Source: Clostridium sp. CAG:413
Lineage (GTDB): Bacteria; Bacillota; Clostridia; Oscillospirales; Acutalibacteraceae
NCBI GenBank assembly: GCA_000431775.1
Contig: FR888217.1
Location: forward strand, 1 to 21,532
Direction of reading: 5' to 3'
DNA: 21,532 nt
The notes beneath the pieces were generated by a model. That model did not search any database. It was not told the origin of the DNA and worked only from the letters and a program-made list of their open reading frames with translations. The translations under genes were made by a program, and so were the position numbers. Position 1 is the first letter of the stretch. Each line of letters opens with the position of its first letter. Of the stretch, positions 7,635 to 14,730 are shown piece after piece.

Positions 7635-10265
7635 TTATTTTAACATTTCTTTTACGATGTCGGCAACGGCATCCATAGCCGCCTTAACGCCGGAAACATC
7701 CTTGGTGCCCGCCATTGCGCCGTCGGGTCTGCCGCCGCCTGAGCCGCCCGCAAGGCCTGCGACTTTCTTGGCGATATTACCCGCATGAGCGCCCTTTGCA
7801 ACGGCGTTCTTGCCGCAGCCGCAGGCGAAATTCGCCGACTGACCGTTGACGCCGCAGATAACGGCGACGGCGTCGGGATCCTCCTTGACCTTGTCGCTCA
7901 TGGCTCTCAGCTCGGCGGGCTCAACGCCCTCGACCGTGACGGCAACGAGGGTAACGCCGCCGAGGTCGACCGCGCCGCTCATTATATCGCCGGTCTTGAG
8001 CTGTGAGACCTCGGAGCGGAGCTTGTCTATCTCCTTATCCTTGGCTTTAAGCTCATTCATGACCGACGCCGCTCTCTTCTCAAGCTCGGTGGTATTCGCG
8101 AGCTTCATTGCAGCGGCGGTATTCCTGATAAGCTCCTCATTCTTGGCAATGTGCGCAAGAACGCCGAAGCCCGTGACGCCCTCTATCCTGCGAACGCCCG
8201 CAGCGACCGAGGATTCGGAAACTATCTTGAAGAGGCCGAGTTTGCCTGTATTATCGACATGGGTGCCGCCGCAAAGCTCGGTGGAGAAGTCGCCCGCTCT
8301 GACAACTCTGACTATGTCGCCGTATTTCTCGCCGAAGAGAGCCATTGCGCCGAGCTTCTTCGCCTCGGCTATCGGCATCTCAACGCTTGTAACGGGCAGA
8401 GCGGAGAGAATAATTTCGTTGACTCTCTGCTCAATATCATGCAGCTCCTCGGCGGTGAGGGCCGAGAAGTGAGTGAAATCGAATCTGACTTCATTGGAAT
8501 TGACGAGCTGACCCGCCTGCTCGACATGAGTGCCGAGCTTCTCTCTGAGGGCGGCCTGGAGCAAATGCGCCGCGGTATGGTTGCGGGCAGCGGCTTCCCT
8601 TGCCTTGACATTGATCTCGGCCTTGACCTTATCGCCGATCGAAATGCCGTCGCCGTCAACTATCCTGCCGACGTGCAGTATATTGCCGTCAGCGGTCTTG
8701 CCCGTTGCGGTGACCTCAAAGAGGGCGCTCTCGGTCTTGATAACACCGGTGTCGCCCGCCTGGCCGCCGCTCTCGCCGTAGAATACGCTCCTGTCGAGCA
8801 CGAGCGCAGCCTCCGCGCCCTCGGCGATATAATCAACTCTCTCGCCGTCGGCAACTATCGCCTTGACGGTGCCGTCGCAGGCGTAATCGGTGTAGCCGAG
8901 GAATTCGGTTGCGGGAATATCCTTGAGAGATGCGCTGCCGCCCTTCCATGCCTCAGCGCCCGCGTCCTTACGAGCTGCTCTGGCGGCGGCTCTGCTCTCG
9001 GCATAGAGCCTGTCGTATTCGGCGACGTCGACCGTCATGCCTTTCTCGGCAAGCAGCTCCTTGGTAAGGTCTATCGGGAAGCCGAAGGTATCCTGGAGCT
9101 TGAAAGCGTCAGCGCCGCTGAGCTGCTTTGAGTCACTCGTTGCGATAAGATTCTCGAGCACGGTAAGGCCGGTGTCGATGGTCTTGTTGAAGCTCTCCTC
9201 CTCAGCCTTGATGACCTTAACGATAAGGTCATGCTTCTCGACGAGGTTGGGGTAAGCGTCGGCGTTCTCGCGGATAACGGTCTCGCAGACCTTGTAAAGG
9301 AAAGTGCCCTTGATACCGAGCAGTCTGCCGTGGCGGGCGGCTCTCCTGAGCAGGCGGCGCAGGACGTAGCCCCTGCCCTCGTTTGAGGGCATAACGCCGT
9401 CGCCTATCATAAACGTGGTGCTCCTGATATGGTCGGTGATAACTCTGAGAGAAACGTCGTTCTTCTCATTGTCGTGATACTTAACGCCCGCAATGTCGAT
9501 GACATGCTTCATAATATTCTGAACGGTATCGACCTCAAAGAGGTTATCAACGCCCTGCATTATGCAGGCAAGGCGCTCAAGGCCCATGCCGGTGTCGATA
9601 TTGCAGTTCTTAAGGCGGGTGTAATTGCCGTTGCCGTCATTCTCAAACTGAGTGAAAACAAGATTCCAGAATTCAACATATCTGTCGCAGTCGCAGCCGA
9701 CCTTGCAGTCGGGCGAGCCGCAGCCGTATTTTTCGCCTCTGTCGAAGTATATCTCCGAGCAGGGGCCGCAGGGGCCTGCACCGTGCTCCCAGAAGTTATC
9801 CTCCTTGCCGAGCCTGACCATGTGGTCGGGCGCGACGCCGATATCCTTTGTCCAGATATCATAAGCCTCGTCGTCGTCAAGATAAACGCTGACAAAGAGC
9901 TTGTCCTTGGGCATTTTCATTACTTCCGTGCAGAATTCCCATGCCCAATGGGTAGCCTCCTGCTTGAAGTAATCGCCGAACGAGAAGTTGCCGAGCATCT
10001 CAAAATAGGTGCCGTGGCGTGCGGTGATACCGACCCTCTCGATATCGGGGGTACGGATGCACTTCTGGCAGGTAGTCACTCTCTTGCGGGGCGGGGTAAG
10101 CTCGCCTGTGAAGTACTTCTTGAGAGGCGCCATGCCCGCATTGATGAGCAGGAGGCTCTTATCCCCCTGCGGCACGAGTGAGAAGCTCGGAAGCCTCAAA
10201 TGACCCTTTGACTCAAAGAATGAGAGATATTTCTCTCTGATCTCGTTAAGTCCCATCCATTCCAT
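7635..10265 (-). CDS. alaS: Alanyl-tRNA synthetase
   Basis: This class II synthetase charges tRNA-Ala and hydrolyses mischarged Ser/Gly-tRNA. With the start at 10265 it has 876 residues, the usual size. The N-terminal catalytic domain includes 'RHGTYFEMLGNFSFGDYFK'. A tRNA-recognition helix carries 'YVLRRLLRRAARHG' (about 300-313). The editing domain has the zinc motifs 'HTAAH' (563-567) and 'CGGTH' (665-669). The C-terminal DHHA1/C-Ala domain ends with 'GGGRPDGAMAG'. The frame stays open to an ATG at 10289, but AAGGAGG lies 9 bases before the ATG at 10265 and nothing suitable precedes 10289, so 10265 is the start. A T-box leader regulates it, and it is the first gene of a seven-gene operon. 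Confidence 0.98.
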   Translation of the reverse strand: MEWMGLNEIREKYLSFFESKGHLRLPSFSLVPQGDKSLLLINAGMAPLKKYFTGELTPPRKRVTTCQKCIRTPDIERVGITARHGTYFEMLGNFSFGDYFKQEATHWAWEFCTEVMKMPKDKLFVSVYLDDDEAYDIWTKDIGVAPDHMVRLGKEDNFWEHGAGPCGPCSEIYFDRGEKYGCGSPDCKVGCDCDRYVEFWNLVFTQFENDGNGNYTRLKNCNIDTGMGLERLACIMQGVDNLFEVDTVQNIMKHVIDIAGVKYHDNEKNDVSLRVITDHIRSTTFMIGDGVMPSNEGRGYVLRRLLRRAARHGRLLGIKGTFLYKVCETVIRENADAYPNLVEKHDLIVKVIKAEEESFNKTIDTGLTVLENLIATSDSKQLSGADAFKLQDTFGFPIDLTKELLAEKGMTVDVAEYDRLYAESRAAARAARKDAGAEAWKGGSASLKDIPATEFLGYTDYACDGTVKAIVADGERVDYIAEGAEAALVLDRSVFYGESGGQAGDTGVIKTESALFEVTATGKTADGNILHVGRIVDGDGISIGDKVKAEINVKAREAAARNHTAAHLLQAALREKLGTHVEQAGQLVNSNEVRFDFTHFSALTAEELHDIEQRVNEIILSALPVTSVEMPIAEAKKLGAMALFGEKYGDIVRVVRAGDFSTELCGGTHVDNTGKLGLFKIVSESSVAAGVRRIEGVTGFGVLAHIAKNEELIRNTAAAMKLANTTELEKRAASVMNELKAKDKEIDKLRSEVSQLKTGDIMSGAVDLGGVTLVAVTVEGVEPAELRAMSDKVKEDPDAVAVICGVNGQSANFACGCGKNAVAKGAHAGNIAKKVAGLAGGSGGGRPDGAMAGTKDVSGVKAAMDAVADIVKEMLK

Positions 10266-10274
10266 ATTGTATTT

Positions 10275-10280
10275 CCTCCT
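10275..10280 (-). promoter_or_regulatory. Ribosome binding site that fixes the alaS start
   Basis: AGGAGG on the minus strand ends 9 bases before the ATG at 10265. It falls inside the open frame that begins at 10289, so the longer frame would waste a perfect Shine-Dalgarno sequence as codons. This supports the shorter, 876-residue product. Confidence 0.85.
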
Positions 10281-10318
10281 TGGGATCATACATCCCTGAT
10301 TTTACTGAGTTAAAAATG

Positions 10319-10394
10319 AAAAAAGGGTGCAGTTTCACAACTCAAATGGGACGGCTCTCGCCGCGGTACCACCCAAATTGTGCAAAGCTGCACC
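10319..10394 (-). terminator. Regulated terminator of the alaS T-box leader
   Basis: On the minus strand GGTGCAG (10388-10394) pairs with CTGCACC, CACAA pairs with TTGTG, and TTGGG pairs with CCCAT. Together they form a long interrupted helix whose loop contains the T-box sequence. It is followed by six T (10319-10324). When uncharged tRNA-Ala stabilises the competing antiterminator, this helix cannot form and alaS is transcribed (known T-box mechanism). Confidence 0.85.
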
Positions 10395-10547
10395 ACTCGA
10401 TCCTTATAACGCAGGTAACGCCGCCGCTCATCGCAGCGGAGCTCCGGGGCGGCTTAACACCTCTCAAACGCCCGACCGCCGTTTCAGCATTATCGGCAGC
10501 CTCTCTGTGAGCAAAAGGTGAATTTTCCCCTTCGTCGCTTCGGTATT
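10319..10547 (-). promoter_or_regulatory. T-box riboswitch leader for tRNA-Ala upstream of alaS
   Basis: The conserved T-box core GGGTGGTACCGCGG is present on the minus strand at 10361-10374. Its TGGT bulge (10368-10371) complements the ACCA end of tRNA-Ala. Stem I is recognisable: GGGG and CACCT on the 5' side pair with AGGTG and CCCC on the 3' side. Between the 3' strands lies the loop TTAAGCCG, which holds the alanine codon GCC (10451-10453) as the specifier. The distal AGAGAG element is at 10501-10506. The leader explains almost all of the 343-base gap between alaS and the next gene. The 5' end is estimated from the -10 box. Confidence 0.95.
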
Positions 10548-10553
10548 CAATTA

Positions 10554-10581
10554 ATTATAGCATTTTCGCCGTAATTGTCAA
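10554..10581 (-). promoter_or_regulatory. Sigma-A promoter of the alaS operon
   Basis: Minus-strand TTGACA (10576-10581), a 16-base spacer and TATAAT (10554-10559) are present, with TGC immediately before the -10 box (extended -10). Both hexamers are perfect consensus. Transcription should start near 10547, at the base of the T-box leader. The -35 box begins only 28 bases past the stop codon of the preceding gene. Confidence 0.9.
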
Positions 10582-10608
10582 GTAACCAATAACTAACTTA
10601 TCGGTCGA

Positions 10609-12861
10609 TCAAGCGTCAACTTTTTCAAGATTGACCATGGCGACCCAGCCATATTCGCCCTTATAGTCGATGCAGGCCCATCTCTTGCCGTTGTCGGCGG
10701 TCTTAGTGGTGAACACAGTGACCTCGTCGCCGTCGTTCAGCTCGCCGAGTTTATCATAATCCGCGCCCGCGTCGCTCCTGACATTTGCGCCCTCGTCGGA
10801 ATTGACCCTGTATTTCTCGCCCTCCGAGCCGTTGGGGCCGGTGGGAGTCTCGGGGGTGACCTGCACGACAATATTGACGCCCGTGAAGGTATTAACGGCG
10901 TCGCCCGTGAGGATAACGCCCCAAATGCCGTTCTTCTGAGCGATGAACACGCCGCCCTCGCCCTCGAGGATATCGGTGTATTCAAACGGAACAACGGTGT
11001 TATTCTTGAGGTCGATTATGCCCATCTTGCCGTCCTTCTTAACGGGGATAAGCCCGCCTGAGACGGAGCGGCAGTAGTCGCATGAAAGCATGGTGATATC
11101 GTCAAAGGTATTGACGGCTTCGTATTCGTAGGGGATGACCTTCTTATCCTTATCCTGGCTGACATAGCCCCATTTGCCGTCTTTTCTGGCGGCGGCGTAG
11201 CCCTCGAAGTAGCGGTCGCGCTCGTCGTACTTCGCATTATCGGGCAACTCGTCGGTGACTATGGAATGCGCCGCGTGGGGAGTTGAGGATATGGCGGGAA
11301 CGCCGTCGGTGAAGGTGACCTCAAAATAATCGTTGCCTATCTTGACAAGCGCATGATAGCTGCCTCTGCTCGAATGGTCTCTGCCGCTGCCGCAGACTTT
11401 GAATTCATCGTAATTCGGTTGTAAAATAACATTGCCCTGATAGTCGAGCAGGCCGTATTTGCCCGTGGTCTTTGACTTGAACACGCAGCATTTCTCATTG
11501 AGGTAGGTTATGCTTTCGCACTCTTCAAAGCCGCCCGCGACCCACTTGTAGGCCGCTGCGTCGGCGTTGACGTTGCCTGAATCGCCGCCCTTGCCCGCGA
11601 GCTTCGAAATGCCGAATATCGCAAGTATCACAACAACTACGGCAGCCGCAATTATGGCTATATTCTTGGGCGTGAGTTTCTTTATCTTATTGATGATATC
11701 CGCAAAATCAAACTTCTTAGCCGGCTTTTTGACCTCCTCGGTCTTAACGGTGACCGGCTCGTCGTTGAAGGCGTCAAGCTCCTCGTCGGTGAGCGGAGTG
11801 CTCTCGGTCTCACGGGCAAGGAACGGCGGGACTGCAAGCCCGTCATCCTCATCCTCGTCTGCCGCTTCTTCTCTGACCGACTCGGGAACGTAATTATCGG
11901 CTGCGGCGGGTATCTGCTCGCCGCTGAGAATTTCATCTATTTTCTGTTTGAACGAAATGACGTTGCCGCTCTGAGCCTCGGGCTCCGAGGTGGGCACTTC
12001 AACGACCGTCTCCTCTTCGACGATCTCGACGGTCTTCTCGGGCTGCTCCGTCTCCTCGACAGTCTCAACCTCTTCAACCGTTTCGGCTTCCTCGGCCTGC
12101 TCGGTCTCTTCGGCGGTCTCGGGCTCCTGCTCCTCGCTCTCGGGGGGTTCCTCCTGCGCGGGGGCGGGCTGCTGCGGCTCATCCTCCTTAGCGGACGAAG
12201 CGTTCACGGCGTTATATGCGTCGATGGCAAAAAGGAATATATCCCTGACAAGGGAATTGTCAATCTTCGCTTCGGCTGCCGCACGGCGGAATATCCTTGA
12301 AAGCACGGGCAGAGTATCGGAAGCACCGCCCGACGGCTCAACGCTGAGCGACAAAGCGACGCTTGCCCTCGCCTTGCAGAGTAGGGCGTTCGCAGTGCTC
12401 TCGGAAACGCCGAGGAACTTTGCGATTATCTGAACGGGCATCCCGTTATTATAATGAAGAACAAGGGCAGTGCGAAGCTCGGGCTTGAGGGCGGCTACCG
12501 CTTCGAGGGCGGCGGCGCTCCTTGCAGGGTCGTCATAGACCTCCTCGGGCAGGAATTCGGTCGAGCTCTCGCCCGCGCCCGCCTCGGCGTCGTTAAAAAC
12601 GAACTGCTGAGTTTCCTTATAGACGGAAGCGACCGTCTGCTTCATCCAGATCTCAAAAGCCTCGGGCTTCTTGAGCTTGCCGACGGTGCAGAAAGCCCTT
12701 GCATACGCTTTTTTGGTTATTTCGGCCGCCTGAACCGAGTCGGCGGTCAACACTTCTGCGAGGAAATATGACGCTTTGAGAGTTTTTGAGTAGAGCTTCG
12801 CCATTGCGTCGGTGTCACCCTGAGCAGCGGCAGAAACAAATTGACCTATATTTTCGCTCAC
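10609..12861 (-). CDS. ECF-sigma-like / transmembrane / WG-repeat / SH3b fusion protein
   Basis: This 750-residue chimera was not recognised as a named protein. Its N-terminus (about 1-170) follows the ECF sigma layout. A region-2-like helical part includes 'KKPEAFEIWMKQ' but lacks the usual DAEDLVQ-type acidic motif. A well-kept region-4 helix-turn-helix follows ('LKPELRTALVLHY' and 'IIAKFLGVSESTANALLCKARAS', about 125-166). A Glu/Pro-rich linker covers about 225-385. A basic stretch and one membrane span (about 400-419) come next. WG repeats start 'GKYGLLD' (467), 'GKWGYVS' (562), 'GKMGIID' (611) and 'GIWGVIL' (645). An SH3b domain (about 683-748) ends the protein. The positive-inside rule puts the sigma part inside and WG/SH3 outside. 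The GTG at 12861 has GGAG 11 bases upstream; the frame's first GTG (12873) abuts GGAG and is unlikely. It has its own promoter and lies after sigE. Confidence 0.8.
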   Translation of the reverse strand: MSENIGQFVSAAAQGDTDAMAKLYSKTLKASYFLAEVLTADSVQAAEITKKAYARAFCTVGKLKKPEAFEIWMKQTVASVYKETQQFVFNDAEAGAGESSTEFLPEEVYDDPARSAAALEAVAALKPELRTALVLHYNNGMPVQIIAKFLGVSESTANALLCKARASVALSLSVEPSGGASDTLPVLSRIFRRAAAEAKIDNSLVRDIFLFAIDAYNAVNASSAKEDEPQQPAPAQEEPPESEEQEPETAEETEQAEEAETVEEVETVEETEQPEKTVEIVEEETVVEVPTSEPEAQSGNVISFKQKIDEILSGEQIPAAADNYVPESVREEAADEDEDDGLAVPPFLARETESTPLTDEELDAFNDEPVTVKTEEVKKPAKKFDFADIINKIKKLTPKNIAIIAAAVVVVILAIFGISKLAGKGGDSGNVNADAAAYKWVAGGFEECESITYLNEKCCVFKSKTTGKYGLLDYQGNVILQPNYDEFKVCGSGRDHSSRGSYHALVKIGNDYFEVTFTDGVPAISSTPHAAHSIVTDELPDNAKYDERDRYFEGYAAARKDGKWGYVSQDKDKKVIPYEYEAVNTFDDITMLSCDYCRSVSGGLIPVKKDGKMGIIDLKNNTVVPFEYTDILEGEGGVFIAQKNGIWGVILTGDAVNTFTGVNIVVQVTPETPTGPNGSEGEKYRVNSDEGANVRSDAGADYDKLGELNDGDEVTVFTTKTADNGKRWACIDYKGEYGWVAMVNLEKVDA

Positions 12862-12922
12862 TTGAGAACCCACTCCAATCGTTTATGTAAAGTCGTTATC
12901 TGCTACGGTACAATTATAATCA

Positions 12923-12951
12923 ATTTTATGCTATATTCTGTAATTTGTCAA
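12923..12951 (-). promoter_or_regulatory. Sigma-A promoter of the sigma-like/WG fusion gene
   Basis: Minus-strand TTGACA (12946-12951), a 17-base spacer and TAAAAT (12923-12928) lie about 60 bases before the chosen GTG start. The 147-base gap after sigE contains this promoter and no convincing terminator, so read-through from sigE is also possible. Confidence 0.7.
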
Positions 12952-13008
12952 GTGATATCGCAGATAATTTGACGATATGCGGGGTTTCGACGGCGAAAAT
13001 CGGCGGTT

Positions 13009-13701
13009 TTACACCTCTTTTTTGATTTTTTCTATAATTCGTTTTTCTAATCGCGAAATATAGCTTTGGGATATCCCGAGGGCATCGGCGACCTCCTTTT
13101 GCGTGTATTCCCTGCCGCCGCCGAGCCCGAAGCGCATGGTCATAATGACCCTTTCCCGTTCCTCAAGAGAGTTGACGGCTCTGTAGAGACGGCTGCGCTC
13201 ATCCTCGCACTCAAGGTTGCGGTAGACATCCTCCGGCTCGCTGCCGAGGATATCGGAGAGCAGCAGCTCGTTGCCGTCCCAATCGACATTCAGCGGCTCG
13301 AAATAGGACACCTCAGCCTTGGCCGGATTCGTCTTACGCAGATACATGAGTATCTCGTTCTCAATGCAGCGTGAAGCGTAGGTGGCGAGCTTGATATTCT
13401 TTGACAGGCGGAATGTATTGACCGCCTTGATAAGCCCGAGCGTACCTATGGAGATAAGATCCTCTATCTGCACCCCCGTGCTCTCGAATTTCTTTGCGAT
13501 ATAGACGACAAGGCGCAGATTATGGACTATCAGCAGCTCCCTTGCCTTGACGTCACCGCTCTCAAGCTTCTCAAGGCACTCGTGCTCCTTCTCGCCCGTG
13601 AGCGGGGGCGGCAGAGTATCCGGCCCGTTGATGTAGTCGACCTCGACCTGATAGAGCTTCGCCCGCAGGGAAGCTATCGCCGCGGCGAGCTTCCTTTTCA
13701 A
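13009..13701 (-). CDS. sigE: Sporulation sigma factor sigma-E (pro-sigma-E)
   Basis: Sigma-E drives early mother-cell transcription after asymmetric division. The 230 residues align closely with Bacillus sigma-E as I know it: 'LPPPL' (about 30-34), region 2 '[13 protein letters not shown]' and '[19 protein letters not shown]', then '[18 protein letters not shown]', '[13 protein letters not shown]', and region 4 'MRFGL..G...[23 protein letters not shown]'. An N-terminal pro-sequence of about 22 residues is expected to be removed by SpoIIGA. The start is unusual. The only standard codon is TTG at 13701, 19 bases from a strong GGGGAG, and no in-frame ATG exists downstream of two TGA stops. It lies 44 bases after spoIIGA. 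Confidence 0.96.
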   Translation of the reverse strand: MKRKLAAAIASLRAKLYQVEVDYINGPDTLPPPLTGEKEHECLEKLESGDVKARELLIVHNLRLVVYIAKKFESTGVQIEDLISIGTLGLIKAVNTFRLSKNIKLATYASRCIENEILMYLRKTNPAKAEVSYFEPLNVDWDGNELLLSDILGSEPEDVYRNLECEDERSRLYRAVNSLEERERVIMTMRFGLGGGREYTQKEVADALGISQSYISRLEKRIIEKIKKEV

Positions 13702-13745
13702 TGCTTTGATACCCGTATTTCTCCCCTTCTTTCATCATTTGTTAT

Positions 13746-14588
13746 TTACTCAAACAGCGGCGCTCCGATAAGAGCGGAGTAACCGCCGTGGACTATACGC
13801 TTCTCGGTGACGGCTATGTAGATATTCTCGACCCTCCTGCCCCCTCCGCCGAATACCTCGACGCTGTCGGCAGGGAAAGCGGGCAGCGCGCCCGCGCCGC
13901 CGACGGTGGTATACGGTATCAGGCGAAAGCCGTGCAGAGCCGTGATATCGAGCTTATCTCCCCGCATTTCGGGCGGTAACAGAGCCTCTATGAACCTGCG
14001 CTCGGCTATCACGACGGGTCTGCCGCTGAAGCTGTCGCACAGGCTGTTGCCGGTGTCAAAAAGCGCCCTGCCCTCAACGCTTCTGCCGTCCTTGGTCAGG
14101 CGTATGGAGCAGACGCTCTGCGGCGGCGTGCGATTCCTCACCGCCCGTGAAATAATGCCGATCACCGCGTAACAGACCACGGCGGCGACCGTCAGGGTCA
14201 GGATATTTATGTCGAAATAGACGACGGAGTTTTTATACACTATGCTGTCGGGGAAGAGGAACGTCCTGCCCGCAAGCATCAGCCCCGCAAAGGCGAGATT
14301 TGAGGCGAGGAAAGCGGCGCAGCACTTAAAAAACCTCTTGAAGCTGCCGTAGCCGAAGGCGGCAAGCACCATCAGCAGCAGGAACAGGAATTTGACCGCG
14401 GCAAGCGCAGCGGCGGGAAGCCCGTCAACGAATATTATAAGCGAAAAAGCCCCACCGAGGGCGGAGGAAACGAGGAACCTCCAAGCCTTGAAATCAAAGG
14501 AAATGACGGCGGCGCTCGCCCGCAGCAGGAAATAATTGACGATGATATTGATAACGACGAGCACGTCGGCATAGACCACCGTTTTCAT
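13746..14588 (-). CDS. spoIIGA: SpoIIGA, membrane aspartic protease that processes pro-sigma-E
   Basis: This 280-residue protein has five hydrophobic segments in the N-terminal half (to about 148), then a cytoplasmic aspartic-protease-like domain with the catalytic 'ALFDTGNSL' motif (Asp near 178). A C-terminal 'ALIGAPLFE' recalls the 'aLi' end of retropepsin-like folds. SpoIIGA sits in the sporulation septum and cleaves pro-sigma-E after a forespore signal (SpoIIR); SpoIIR is not in the window. The frame opens at an ATG at 14594, but GGGGAGG (14597-14603) is 8 bases from the ATG at 14588, and the resulting 'MKTVVYADVLV' start matches the family ('MKIYLDV...'). sigE follows, as in all endospore formers. 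Confidence 0.95.
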   Translation of the reverse strand: MKTVVYADVLVVINIIVNYFLLRASAAVISFDFKAWRFLVSSALGGAFSLIIFVDGLPAAALAAVKFLFLLLMVLAAFGYGSFKRFFKCCAAFLASNLAFAGLMLAGRTFLFPDSIVYKNSVVYFDINILTLTVAAVVCYAVIGIISRAVRNRTPPQSVCSIRLTKDGRSVEGRALFDTGNSLCDSFSGRPVVIAERRFIEALLPPEMRGDKLDITALHGFRLIPYTTVGGAGALPAFPADSVEVFGGGGRRVENIYIAVTEKRIVHGGYSALIGAPLFE

Positions 14589-14611
14589 CTTCATCGCCTC
14601 CCCGCACCGAA

Positions 14612-14646
14612 ATTATACCCCGAACGGCGGCGGTAATTTGTCGCAA
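14612..14646 (-). promoter_or_regulatory. Probable Spo0A-activated promoter of spoIIGA–sigE
   Basis: On the minus strand there is a perfect TATAAT (14612-14617) with no -35 consensus at 17 bases (CAAATT there). A near-consensus Spo0A box, TTTGTCGCAA on the plus strand (14637-14646; consensus core TGTCGAA), lies where a -35 box would be. The Bacillus spoIIG promoter is likewise a sigma-A promoter with aberrant spacing and Spo0A boxes over the -35 region. The match to that arrangement is inference; the box has one mismatch. Confidence 0.5.
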
Positions 14647-14671
14647 CGGGGAAGAAATTCAAAGTTTTCTA

Positions 14672-14700
14672 TTGAATATTTTATCGGATAAGTATATAAT
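14672..14700 (+). promoter_or_regulatory. Sigma-A promoter of the PHP–SGNH–EIIC–ceramidase-like operon
   Basis: TTGAAT (14672-14677), a 17-base spacer and TATAAT (14695-14700) stand 30 bases before the TTG start of the PHP gene. The promoter is divergent from that of spoIIGA, and the two share about 140 bases. Confidence 0.8.
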
Positions 14701-14730
14701 ACATTAGAAAACATTTCGGAGGTCTTTCCG

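Noticed and set aside
8151..9131. Open frame of 326 codons on the plus strand
   Set aside because: It lies fully antisense to the highly conserved alaS editing and anticodon regions, has no family resemblance, and is explained by third-position GC bias.
9429..10181. Open frame of 250 codons on the plus strand opposite the alaS catalytic domain
   Set aside because: Antisense to conserved alaS sequence with no supporting motif or promoter.
11937..12220. Repetitive Glu-codon stretch considered as a tandem DNA repeat
   Set aside because: The repeats are imperfect and follow the reading frame of an acidic linker; no regular period was seen.
11990..12433. Ser/Thr-rich frame on the plus strand
   Set aside because: It is the reverse complement of the acidic Glu-rich linker (GAG/GAA codons read as CTC/TTC-shifted serine codons), so the composition is an artefact.
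12913..12919. TATAAT-like hexamer considered as the -10 of the sigma-like/WG gene
   Set aside because: It would lie about 26 bases from the TTGACA; the TAAAAT at 12923-12928 has the right 17-base spacing.
12961..13008. CGGCG-rich sequence after sigE considered as a terminator
   Set aside because: The CGGCG copies are direct, not inverted, so no stable hairpin with a T-tract forms.
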